64,000 nt of DNA from a bacterium. GTDB taxonomy: Bacteria; UBP6; UBA1177. Positions 1 to 7,291 of this stretch are shown piece by piece. Each line of letters begins with the position of its first letter. Position 1 is the first letter of the stretch. The notes under the pieces are model-generated. The model was given only the letters and a program-made list of their open reading frames with translations. It was not told the DNA's origin and did no database searches. Location of the stretch: the NCBI GenBank assembly GCA_017538365.1, contig JAFYIZ010000032.1, positions 25,493 to 89,492 of the forward strand, read 5' to 3'. Made by a program: the position numbers and the translations under genes.

Positions 1-467
1 CATTCAATCTCGCAAAAGAGATCTGGAACGAAAAAGCTCCCGCAATGAGCGAAAAGGATAAGTACGCGCAGACAATAATGTTCCCGATAGGCGTTCCGAA
101 CACAGCTTATGCGAAGTATTTCATCGGGCAGAGCTATCTTTCTCCGGTTTCTACCAGCCAGGTGAAGATTTTCAACGTCACTTTCGAGCCGAAATGCCGC
201 AACAACTGGCACATCCACCACGCGAAAACGGGCGGCGGACAGATGCTTATCGCAGTCGGCGGCAGAGGATTTTATCAGGAATGGGGCAAAAAACCGATAG
301 AGATGAAGCCAGGAGATGTCATCAATATTCCGGCAAACGTCAAACACTGGCACGGCGCGGCTCCCGACAGCTGGTTTTCGCATCTCGCAATCGAGATCGA
401 CGGCACCGAAACTTCGAACGAATGGCTCGAACCGGTGAATGATGCGGAATACGGGAAACTGAAATAA
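1..467 (+). CDS. Cupin-domain protein, 5' end outside window
   Basis: A small beta-barrel cupin domain of the type found in carboxymuconolactone-decarboxylase/cupin fusions; the substrate is unknown. The metal-site pattern is visible as NNWHIHHAK and, near the end, KPGDVINIPANVKHWHGA. The frame is open to the window edge (residues FNLAKEIWNEKAPA precede the ATG at 45). There is no ribosome site in front of that ATG, so the gene very likely starts upstream and could include an N-terminal decarboxylase-like domain. It lies 9 nt upstream of a nitroreductase in a same-strand block of redox genes. The cupin call is firm; the extent and function are not. Confidence 0.8.
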   Translation, partial: FNLAKEIWNEKAPAMSEKDKYAQTIMFPIGVPNTAYAKYFIGQSYLSPVSTSQVKIFNVTFEPKCRNNWHIHHAKTGGGQMLIAVGGRGFYQEWGKKPIEMKPGDVINIPANVKHWHGAAPDSWFSHLAIEIDGTETSNEWLEPVNDAEYGKLK

Positions 468-476
468 GGAGGAAAA

Positions 477-1082
477 ATGAAAAAATTTTTTATTATTTTT
501 GCGGTTTTAGTATTCTCGCTCGTCTCATGCGGCGAAAAGGAGGAAACTATGAAAAAGGAGGAAGTTATGTCGTTTGCTGAATTGGCTCAAAAAAGGTATT
601 CCGTCAGAAGTTATGCCCCGAAACCTGTTGAACAGGATAAGATAGAGGCGATATTGGAGGCTGGGAATATGGCTCCGACAGCCAAAAATCTTCAGCCGCA
701 GAGGATCTATGTGCTGAAAAGCAAAGAATCGCTTGAAAAGTTGTCTGCACTCACCCCGATGGGATTCAATGCGCCGGTCGTGCTGATGATCGCATACAAT
801 GAGGATGAAGAGTGGAAAAACCCGCTGCAGGAGGGGATCCATTCCGGGATCGAGGATGCAAGCATCGTTGCAAGCCATATTATGTTCAGAGCGACCGAAC
901 TCGGGCTTGGAAGCTGCTGGGTCAACTACTTCGCAAACGATGAACTGAAAAAAGCGTTCGCCCTTCCCGAGAATGAAAAGATCGTGCTGCTGATGCCGAT
1001 AGGGTATCCGGCTGAAAACTCGGAACCTTCGTCGAGGCACTCAGAGAAAAAGCCGTTAAGTGAAACAGTGAAGTATTTATAG
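477..1082 (+). CDS. Nitroreductase-family flavoprotein with lipoprotein leader
   Basis: An FMN-dependent nitroreductase-fold oxidoreductase of about 170 residues follows a lipoprotein signal peptide with lipobox LVSC and Cys at residue 18. Family features are the RYSVRSY start, the NMAPTAKNLQPQ segment, and the GLGSCWVN and PIGYP segments. AAGGAGG precedes the ATG at 477. Two further AAGGAGG sites stand 5 nt before in-frame ATGs at 549 and 567, and the 567 start gives MSFAELAQKRYSVRSY, a normal cytosolic nitroreductase N-terminus. Both an exported lipidated form and a cytosolic form are therefore possible. A nitroreductase held outside the cytoplasm would be unusual. The substrate is unknown. 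Confidence 0.85.
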   Translation: MKKFFIIFAVLVFSLVSCGEKEETMKKEEVMSFAELAQKRYSVRSYAPKPVEQDKIEAILEAGNMAPTAKNLQPQRIYVLKSKESLEKLSALTPMGFNAPVVLMIAYNEDEEWKNPLQEGIHSGIEDASIVASHIMFRATELGLGSCWVNYFANDELKKAFALPENEKIVLLMPIGYPAENSEPSSRHSEKKPLSETVKYL

Positions 1083-1126
1083 AGGTTTAAATAGGATTTT
1101 AGAAACGAAACAAATTGGAGGATCTT

Positions 1127-1684
1127 ATGAGAAAGGAATTTGAAAAAGGATTCTTGACACCGCAACCGGTTTTTATCGTTGCGACTTACGATGAGAAAGG
1201 AAACGTAGACGCTATGAACGCGGCCTGGTGCGGCCAGGTAGGTCTCAATCAGCTTTCGATCTCTCTTTCACCGCACACGACCACGGAAAATTTGAAAAAT
1301 CAAAAGGCTTTCACGGTAAGTTTTGCGACAAAACCGCAGATAGAAGCTTGTGATTATGTCGGTATCGTGTCGCTTTCAAAAGTCAAAAACAAAATGGAAA
1401 AAAGCGGTTTTACGGTAACCAAAAGCGGCAAAGTGAACGCACCGATAATCGATCAGCTTCCTGTCGCCATTGAGTGCAAAGTGCTCTCGATCACTGAAGA
1501 ATACGGCGAAACGCGCGTTGTCGGCGAGATCGTCGGAATGAGTGCTGATGAAAGCGTTCTGACCAATGGCAAAGTCGATCTGGACAAACTCCAGCCAGTA
1601 ATGTTCGATTCTTCAATCCTCTGCTACCGCGAGATCGGCGCGAATGTCGGCGGCGCATGGAATGTCGGCAAAAAACTTATGTGA
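1127..1684 (+). CDS. Flavin reductase / flavoredoxin family protein
   Basis: A flavin reductase-like FMN-binding split-barrel protein of 185 residues, the flavoredoxin type that binds FMN and passes electrons between NAD(P)H or ferredoxin-like donors and partner enzymes. It opens with the family's TPQPVFIVATYDEKGNVDAMN region and ends with YREIGANVGGAWNVGKKL. The start is placed at the ATG at 1127, 5 nt after GGAGG (1117-1121), rather than at the upstream in-frame TTG. It sits 44 nt after the nitroreductase on the same strand, in a cluster rich in flavin enzymes. The physiological partner cannot be told from sequence. Confidence 0.88.
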   Translation: MRKEFEKGFLTPQPVFIVATYDEKGNVDAMNAAWCGQVGLNQLSISLSPHTTTENLKNQKAFTVSFATKPQIEACDYVGIVSLSKVKNKMEKSGFTVTKSGKVNAPIIDQLPVAIECKVLSITEEYGETRVVGEIVGMSADESVLTNGKVDLDKLQPVMFDSSILCYREIGANVGGAWNVGKKLM

Positions 1685-1707
1685 TCTTTTGTGAACGATG
1701 CCAACAG

Positions 1708-1764
1708 ATGAAAGTCGAACAGTTCGTGATGGCTTACAAAGTGAAAAAGGTAACTGATCAATAA
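1708..1764 (+). other. Possible gene remnant, 18 codons
   Basis: The only thing seen between the flavin reductase and the next gene is a short frame starting MKVEQFVMAYKVKK and ending TDQ stop. It reads like the conserved opening of a longer protein, but it stops after 18 codons and has no convincing ribosome site. It may be the stump of a deleted gene or chance. No function is assigned. Confidence 0.2.
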
Positions 1765-1777
1765 AAGGGAAACTAAC

Positions 1778-2185
1778 ATGAAAAATCTAATATTTTTACT
1801 GATTTTGAGCCTGTTTTCGGCGGTGTGGGCGGAGGCGAAACCTGCTGAAAAATACGGAGATCTTGTAGTCCGCATCGCCGAGATCGAAGTCTATCCGAAG
1901 TGGCTCGATGCATATCTTGCTGCTGCCAGAACGGTCGGAGCCGAGTCTGTCGCAAAAGAAGAAGGTGTCATCTGCATTTTCCCGATGCAGATGAAGGAAA
2001 AGCCGAACATTATCCGCATTATCGAGATCTACCGCAGCGAAGAAGCCTACAAAGCGCATCTCCAGACACCCCATTTCCGCACCTACAAAGAGGGAACACC
2101 ACACATGATCAAATCGCTCAAACTTGTGCCGATGTCTCCGCTTGACGCTGAAAACATGGGCTTGATATTTAAAAAACTTAGATGA
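1778..2185 (+). CDS. Exported antibiotic-biosynthesis-monooxygenase (ABM) fold protein
   Basis: A 135-residue protein with a cleavable signal peptide (about residues 1-18, ending AVWA) followed by one ABM-type dimeric ferredoxin-like barrel, the YgiN quinol-monooxygenase fold. The domain shows the usual VRIAEIEVYPKWLDAYLAAA start, the EEGVICIFP strand and the EIYRSEEAYKAHLQTPHF segment. Members oxidise quinols or small aromatics without a cofactor; the substrate here is unknown. Export to the periplasm is noteworthy because most family members are cytosolic. It lies in the same-strand redox block, 15 nt before the hydrolase gene. Confidence 0.85.
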   Translation: MKNLIFLLILSLFSAVWAEAKPAEKYGDLVVRIAEIEVYPKWLDAYLAAARTVGAESVAKEEGVICIFPMQMKEKPNIIRIIEIYRSEEAYKAHLQTPHFRTYKEGTPHMIKSLKLVPMSPLDAENMGLIFKKLR

Positions 2186-2200
2186 TTTAAGGAGACTGAA

Positions 2201-3289
2201 ATGAAAAAAATTCTCATTATTTTTGCAGCATTGATTTTTGCTGTCATTTCCTGCGGCGACAAGCAGGAATCAAAAACAAATGAAAAGGGAGGAGAAGGCA
2301 TGGATGCGGTCAAAAAGTCTGTTGAACCGGAAAAGAGAGAGGAACACTACACTTTTGAGCTTGCGGAAGGAGTGATCCGCACGAAAGTCCGCTTCAAAAA
2401 CCACTTCGGGATAGAACTTGCCGGTGATCTCTACACTCCGGCTGATGCTGCGGCTAATGGTAATGCGGCAATCGCGGTGAGCGGCCCTTTCGGAGCTGTC
2501 AAGGAACAGTCGAGCGGTCTTTATGCCAACGAAATGGCAAAGAGAGGCTTCATCGCGCTTGCTTTTGACCCTTCGTTTACAGGCGAAAGTGCGGGAGAGC
2601 CCCGTTATATGAACAGTCCCGACATCAATACAGAAGATTTCATGGCGGCAGTCGATTTTCTTTCAACACGTGACAACATCGATCCTAAAAAAATAGGCAT
2701 CATCGGCATCTGCGGCTGGGGCGGAATGGCTCTCAATACGGCTGCGATCGATACGAGGATTAAGGCGACGGTCGCAAGCACGATGTATGATATGAGTCGC
2801 GTCACTGCAAACGGCTACAATGACAGCGCGGATTCAGCCGATGCAAGGAACGAAGCACGCAAAGCCATGATGGCGCAGAGGATCGAAGACTTCAAAAAAG
2901 GAAGCTACAAACTTGCAGGCGGTGTCATTGATCCGCTTCCCGAGGATGCTCCGCAGTTCGTGAAGGATTACTACGCATACTACAAAACTCCGCGCGGCTA
3001 CCACGAACGCTCGCTCAATTCAAACGGCGGATGGAACGTCACGGCTGCGACGTCGCTTCTCAACACGAAACTTTTGTCTTATGCCGATGAGATCAGGAGT
3101 TCCGTCCTCATCATCCACGGCGAAAATGCTCACAGCAGATACTTCAGCGAGACGGCGTTCAAAAAACTCGAAGGCGACAACAAGGAACTGATGATAATTC
3201 CCGGCGCGAACCATGTTGATCTTTACGACAACCTTGAAAAGATCCCGTTCGGAAAATTGGACGAGTTTTTCAGGAAGAATCTGAAGTAG
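2201..3289 (+). CDS. Alpha/beta hydrolase (dienelactone-hydrolase-like) with lipoprotein leader
   Basis: A hydrolase of the alpha/beta fold, DLH-like branch, 362 residues. The nucleophile elbow reads GIIGICGWGGM, so the nucleophile position is Cys rather than Ser, as in dienelactone hydrolase. A late DEIRSSVLIIHGENAHS and GANHVDLYDN supply the expected Asp/His region. It starts with a lipoprotein signal (lipobox AVISC). As in the nitroreductase gene, a second strong ribosome site (GGAGG at 2288-2292) precedes an in-frame ATG at 2300 that would make a leaderless protein. The substrate is unknown. It is probably co-transcribed with its neighbours. Confidence 0.85.
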   Translation: MKKILIIFAALIFAVISCGDKQESKTNEKGGEGMDAVKKSVEPEKREEHYTFELAEGVIRTKVRFKNHFGIELAGDLYTPADAAANGNAAIAVSGPFGAVKEQSSGLYANEMAKRGFIALAFDPSFTGESAGEPRYMNSPDINTEDFMAAVDFLSTRDNIDPKKIGIIGICGWGGMALNTAAIDTRIKATVASTMYDMSRVTANGYNDSADSADARNEARKAMMAQRIEDFKKGSYKLAGGVIDPLPEDAPQFVKDYYAYYKTPRGYHERSLNSNGGWNVTAATSLLNTKLLSYADEIRSSVLIIHGENAHSRYFSETAFKKLEGDNKELMIIPGANHVDLYDNLEKIPFGKLDEFFRKNLK

Positions 3290-3306
3290 AAAAATCAGGA
3301 GGAAAA

Positions 3307-3843
3307 ATGAAAAAAGTATTGATTTTATCAGGCAGTCCGCGAAAAGGCGGCAACTCGGATACTCTCTGCGATGAATTCATGCGCGGGGCAATCGAGGCTG
3401 GCAACGAAGTTGAGAAGATACGCGTCAGCGAGAAAAAGATCGGCTACTGCACAGGCTGCTACTACTGCCAGAAATCGGGCGGCGTGTGCGCCATCAAAGA
3501 CGACATGAACGAACTCCTGCAGAAAATGATAGACGCTGATGTCATCGTGCTTGCAAGTCCGGTCTATTTCTATTCGATCGACGCACAGCTCAAGACCGTG
3601 ATCGACAGGACTGTGGCACGCTGGCTTGAAGTCAAAAACAAGGAATTTTATTACATCGCGACAAGCGCCGATAAGGATCCGAAGTCGCAGGAGCGCACGA
3701 TCGAGTGTTTCCGCGGATATGCAGACTGTGTCGAAGGCGCTGTCGAAAAAGGTGTGATATATGCGACCGGTGTTTACCAGAAAGGCGAGATCCAGAACAG
3801 CCCCGCTTTGAAAGAAGCTTATGAGATGGGAAGAAAAGTGTAA
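3307..3843 (+). CDS. Flavodoxin-family NAD(P)H-dependent oxidoreductase
   Basis: A 178-residue flavodoxin-fold protein of the NADPH-dependent FMN reductase / iron-sulfur flavoprotein group. The phosphate loop of the FMN site is LSGSPRKGGNSDTL at the N-terminus. The CTGCYYCQKSGGVCAIKDDM stretch carries the four Cys typical of this subgroup, and ASPVYFYSIDAQLKTVIDR is the second flavin-contacting loop. A good AGGAGG precedes the ATG. The gene ends 4 nt before larE. Electron transfer within this redox block is likely, but the partner is not identified. Confidence 0.88.
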   Translation: MKKVLILSGSPRKGGNSDTLCDEFMRGAIEAGNEVEKIRVSEKKIGYCTGCYYCQKSGGVCAIKDDMNELLQKMIDADVIVLASPVYFYSIDAQLKTVIDRTVARWLEVKNKEFYYIATSADKDPKSQERTIECFRGYADCVEGAVEKGVIYATGVYQKGEIQNSPALKEAYEMGRKV

Positions 3844-3847
3844 GTGC

Positions 3848-4672
3848 ATGCGTGATCCTGCTCTTGAAAATAAACTTTCGGCTTTGCGTAAGTTCTTCCG
3901 CTTGTACGGAAATGCCGCGATAGCCTTTTCCGGCGGGGTCGATTCGACTTTTCTGCTTAAAGTTGCGCATGACGAACTCGGTGAAAAAGTGCTGGCTGTA
4001 AGTGCTGTATCCGTACTTTCCCCGAAGCATGAAACTGAGGCGGCTGCGGCATTCTGCAAGAAAGAGGGGATAAGGCTCGTCACTATTCAGATCGATCCGC
4101 TGAAAATCCACGGATTTAAAAACAATCCAGAAAACCGCTGCTACATCTGCAAAAAAGAAATATTCAGTAAAATCAGAAGTTTGGCTTTGGAAAACGGAAT
4201 TTACACGGTCTGCGACGGAAGCAACGCCGACGACACTGGCGACTACCGCCCCGGAATGCAGGCTTTAGCTGAGCTCGGTATCAAAAGTCCGCTTCTGGAG
4301 TGTGGATTTACGAAAAGCGAGATCCGTGAACTTTCAAAAGAGATCGGTCTTCCGAGCTGGAACAAACCGAGCGCGGCCTGCCTTGCGTCACGATTCGTCT
4401 ACGGAGAGGAAATAACCGCTGAAAAACTGCAAATGGTCGAAAATGCGGAAGATTTTCTGCAAGAACTTGGCTTTAGACAAAAGCGTGTCAGGATCCACGG
4501 CGATAATCTGGCACGTATTGAGGTCATGCCGGAAGATTTTGAGAAAATTCTAAACGCAAAAGAAAAAATCAATAATTATTTTAGAAGTTTAGGCTTTAAA
4601 TACGTGACGCTTGACATTCAGGGTTTCAGAAGCGGAAGTATGAACGAGGTGATTAAAAATGAGCGGAATTGA
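3848..4672 (+). CDS. larE: LarE, pyridinium-dithiocarboxylate mononucleotide synthase (sacrificial sulfur donor)
   Basis: LarE is a PP-loop enzyme that adenylylates the carboxylates of the LarB product and replaces them with sulfur during nickel-pincer nucleotide synthesis. The ATP motif FSGGVDST is near residue 27. The CxxC-like ENRCYICKKE segment is present. The conserved KPSAACLASR segment puts a Cys at about residue 178, the position that gives up its sulfur in the Lactobacillus enzyme; this suggests the Cys-sacrificing type. The start is taken at the ATG at 3848 (MRDPALE); an in-frame ATG at 3821 would overlap the previous gene. It overlaps larB by 14 nt. Confidence 0.93.
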   Translation: MRDPALENKLSALRKFFRLYGNAAIAFSGGVDSTFLLKVAHDELGEKVLAVSAVSVLSPKHETEAAAAFCKKEGIRLVTIQIDPLKIHGFKNNPENRCYICKKEIFSKIRSLALENGIYTVCDGSNADDTGDYRPGMQALAELGIKSPLLECGFTKSEIRELSKEIGLPSWNKPSAACLASRFVYGEEITAEKLQMVENAEDFLQELGFRQKRVRIHGDNLARIEVMPEDFEKILNAKEKINNYFRSLGFKYVTLDIQGFRSGSMNEVIKNERN

Positions 4673-5339
4673 TGCATTGAAATTCGCGGAACTCGATACT
4701 GAGCGCAAAAAGCGGACGGGATTTCCCGAAGTCGTTTTCTGTCAGGGGAAAAAGGACGATTTTCTGAAAGATATTTTCGCAAAACTATATGCCGCAAACG
4801 GCGAAGTTCTGGGAACACGGGCGACTGCAGAGCAGTTCGAGATCGTGAAAAGCGTCATAGCAAATGCTGAATACGACGAGGTCTCGCGTATTATCACGGC
4901 AAGAGAAAACGAGAAAAAACTTGTAGGTAATATCGCGGTATGTACTGCGGGAACGGCTGATATTCCGGTGGCGGAAGAGGCTGCAAGGACGGCTGAATTT
5001 TTTGGCAGTTTTGTTAGTAGAATCTACGATGTCGGCGTGAGCGGGATCCACAGACTTCTTTCAAAAACCGAGATTTTAAACAAGGCTAACTGCATCATCG
5101 CGATAGCCGGAATGGAAGGAGCTTTGGCGAGCGTCATCGGCGGACTTGTTTCGGTTCCCGTGATAGCAGTCCCGACTTCGGTGGGCTACGGAGCAAGCTT
5201 TGAAGGGCTTTCGGCACTGCTCACAATGATAAATTCATGCGCGAACGGCATTTCGGTAGTCAACATCGATAACGGCTTCGGCGCAGGATATGTCGCGACT
5301 CAGATAAACTTTTTGGCAGAGAGGGGAAAGACAAAATGA
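4659..5339 (+). CDS. larB: LarB, pyridinium-3,5-biscarboxylic acid mononucleotide synthase
   Basis: LarB carboxylates and hydrolyses nicotinic acid adenine dinucleotide to start nickel-pincer nucleotide synthesis. The 226-residue protein has the PurE-like C-terminal half typical of LarB: VCTAGTADIPVAEEA, then IYDVGVSGIHRLL, AGMEGALASVIGGLV, and VPTSVGYGASFEGL. It overlaps larE upstream by 14 nt and larC downstream by 4 nt (ATGA), so the three are surely translated from one message. No deviation from family residues was noticed. Confidence 0.95.
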   Translation: MSGIDALKFAELDTERKKRTGFPEVVFCQGKKDDFLKDIFAKLYAANGEVLGTRATAEQFEIVKSVIANAEYDEVSRIITARENEKKLVGNIAVCTAGTADIPVAEEAARTAEFFGSFVSRIYDVGVSGIHRLLSKTEILNKANCIIAIAGMEGALASVIGGLVSVPVIAVPTSVGYGASFEGLSALLTMINSCANGISVVNIDNGFGAGYVATQINFLAERGKTK

Positions 5340-6601
5340 AGGGAAAAAACTTATATTTCGAGTGCACTTCGGGAATAAGCGGAGACATGGCGGTTGCCGC
5401 ACTTCTTGATCTTGGTGCGGATAGAGAAAAACTTCTCAAAGTGCTTGGATCTATTCCCGCAGACGGATTCAAAGTTGAGATCTCGGATGTTGTGAAAAAT
5501 GGTGTAAAGTGCTGTGATTTCAATGTTATCCTTGATGAAAAGCACGAAAATCACGACCACGATACCGATTATCTTTTCGGGCACAAGCACCAGCACGTGC
5601 ATCATCACCACGAACACAGGAATTTAGGCGACATCCTGCATATAATCGAACACACAGAACTGAATGAAAACGCTAAAAATTTAGCCGGAAAAATTTTCAG
5701 AATAGTCGCAGTTGCCGAATCCAAAGCGCACGGTGTCGCGCTTGAAGAAGTCCACTTCCACGAAGTCGGCGCGATAGATTCGATAGTCGATATCGTCGCG
5801 TTTGCTTTCTGCTTCGATGATCTGGGCATTGAGCGCGTTTTCATTCCGGTACTCACTGAAGGAATGGGCGAGATCCGCTGCCAGCACGGGATTTTGCCGA
5901 TACCTGTCCCCGCAGTCGTGAACATCGTGCAGGAATACGGATTTTCTTTGAAAATTACCGACACGAAAGCTGAACTCGTGACACCGACCGGTGCTGCGAT
6001 AGCTGCGGCAGTCCGGACTGACGAGACACTTCCGAAAGAATTCAAAATAACGAAAATAGGGCTCGGCGCAGGAAAAAGAAACTACGAAAAACCGAGTATT
6101 CTCAGAGCTTTTCTGATCGAAGTTTCTGAAGAAACGACTGCCGCCGAAAAAAATAAAGAACCCGCAAATGAAGTGATGAAACTGGAAGCCAATATCGACG
6201 ATTCGACAGGCGAAGAGCTCGGTTTCGCTATGGAGCAGCTTTTTGAAGCGGGAGCACTCGATGTTTTCTACACACCCTGCTTCATGAAGAAAAACCGCCC
6301 GGCATACATGCTGACAGTCCTCTGCAAAAACGAGGATCGTGAAAAAATGGAAGAGATAATTTTCAATCAGACAACGACCATCGGGATCCGCCGCACCAAA
6401 ACCGAAAGAAGCGTCCTCGAGCGCGAGACACTTCTCATCGATACACCCTATGGAGAAGTGAGGATCAAACTTGTGAACCACAACAACCGGAAACGTTTTG
6501 CCCCAGAATACGAAGATGTCGCCGTAATAAGCAGGCGTACAGGCATCTCTTTCGGCAAAATATACAATGAACTTGTGGCTTTCTGCAGATCGCAGTTTTA
6601 A
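5336..6601 (+). CDS. larC: LarC, nickel insertase of the nickel-pincer cofactor
   Basis: LarC uses CTP to insert nickel into the pincer nucleotide. The opening is YFECTSGISGDMAVAALLDLGAD, followed by the VHFHEVGAIDSIVDIV and VTPTGAAIAAAV signatures. Residues about 70-98 form a His-rich loop (HENHDHDT, then HKHQHVHHHHEH), presumably a nickel reservoir. In some lactobacilli larC is split and needs a frameshift; here it is one uninterrupted frame of 421 codons. With larE and larB it forms a complete biosynthetic set, but no lactate racemase (LarA) is encoded in the window. Confidence 0.95.
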   Translation: MKGKNLYFECTSGISGDMAVAALLDLGADREKLLKVLGSIPADGFKVEISDVVKNGVKCCDFNVILDEKHENHDHDTDYLFGHKHQHVHHHHEHRNLGDILHIIEHTELNENAKNLAGKIFRIVAVAESKAHGVALEEVHFHEVGAIDSIVDIVAFAFCFDDLGIERVFIPVLTEGMGEIRCQHGILPIPVPAVVNIVQEYGFSLKITDTKAELVTPTGAAIAAAVRTDETLPKEFKITKIGLGAGKRNYEKPSILRAFLIEVSEETTAAEKNKEPANEVMKLEANIDDSTGEELGFAMEQLFEAGALDVFYTPCFMKKNRPAYMLTVLCKNEDREKMEEIIFNQTTTIGIRRTKTERSVLERETLLIDTPYGEVRIKLVNHNNRKRFAPEYEDVAVISRRTGISFGKIYNELVAFCRSQF

Positions 6602-6619
6602 ATTTTTAAGGAGGAAATC

Positions 6620-6991
6620 ATGGCATGTTTTACAGTTCCGCTTGCTGAAGCGGTCGTCGTTTCAACGGCAAAAACAATTGCAAAAAAGGTGGGATGCAGC
6701 GAAAAGACTCTCGATTTTATCGACAAAAAAGTGGGCTGGCTCGAAAAAATGCTCTACGGCGGCTCTTTTCTGCTTGCGATCGAGCACCTTTACCACGGTG
6801 AAATTTCTGTTTATCCGCCTTTTCTCACGGCACTCAACACGCCGGAGGAAATTCCGGTGATGCTTCACGAAATGGCTACATCGGGAGTCGGAATGGCGCT
6901 TCTCACCACGGTGGTCTGGGGTGTCATGGTCGGAGTTTCGGCTGTTTTTGAAGGAAAAAAAGCGGAAGCGAAGAGCGAAGGAGGTCTGTAA
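6620..6991 (+). CDS. Small membrane protein of unknown function
   Basis: A 123-residue protein not recognised as a named family. It has an AGGAGG ribosome site and two hydrophobic stretches, roughly residues 45-58 and 90-113, so it probably spans the inner membrane. The N-terminal third contains Cys3 and an ETLDF-type helix; the C-terminus is charged. It is 18 nt after larC and shares one base with the next small membrane gene (stop and start overlap as TAATG), so the two are translationally coupled. The context suggests a link to nickel-cofactor or redox functions; this is inference. Confidence 0.75.
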   Translation: MACFTVPLAEAVVVSTAKTIAKKVGCSEKTLDFIDKKVGWLEKMLYGGSFLLAIEHLYHGEISVYPPFLTALNTPEEIPVMLHEMATSGVGMALLTTVVWGVMVGVSAVFEGKKAEAKSEGGL

Positions 6992-7281
6992 TGTGTCTAA
7001 TTATGACGATTCTGACAGCAGTTATCCTCTCAGTTTTTTATTTCCGCGCTGAAAAGCAGGGAAAACAGGCGAAAAGTCTGCTCAATTCGACGCTTATGTT
7101 CTGGGGTGCGGCTCTCATGTGGAGCGTTGACGGCATCGCTTCTCTTCTTGAAGGGGAGCCTTTTTTCGACATCAGCCGCGAAGACACGGTTTTGGGTGCA
7201 ATAATCGTCGTTTGCGGACTTGCTGTTTTTGCGTTTCTTACTGCAATGGAAAAACGCGGTGCAAAACTGAAAGCAAACTAA
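6991..7281 (+). CDS. Small membrane protein of unknown function
   Basis: A 96-residue protein with two or three predicted transmembrane stretches: an N-terminal MTILTAVILSVFYF, a middle LMFWGAALMWSVDGIASLL, and AIIVVCGLAVFAFLTAM near the end. There is a one-base overlap with the gene before it, and 10 nt separate it from the DUF362 lipoprotein gene. It is not recognised. The stable pairing with its upstream neighbour suggests they form one membrane unit. Confidence 0.72.
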   Translation: MCLIMTILTAVILSVFYFRAEKQGKQAKSLLNSTLMFWGAALMWSVDGIASLLEGEPFFDISREDTVLGAIIVVCGLAVFAFLTAMEKRGAKLKAN

Positions 7282-7291
7282 GGAGAAAACC

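Noticed and set aside
1115..1126. TTG start for the flavin reductase gene
   Set aside because: The TTG is part of the ribosome site TTGGAGG; the ATG at 1127 has correct spacing. The same reasoning rejects TTG starts at 18027 and 53743 and the one upstream of rplS.
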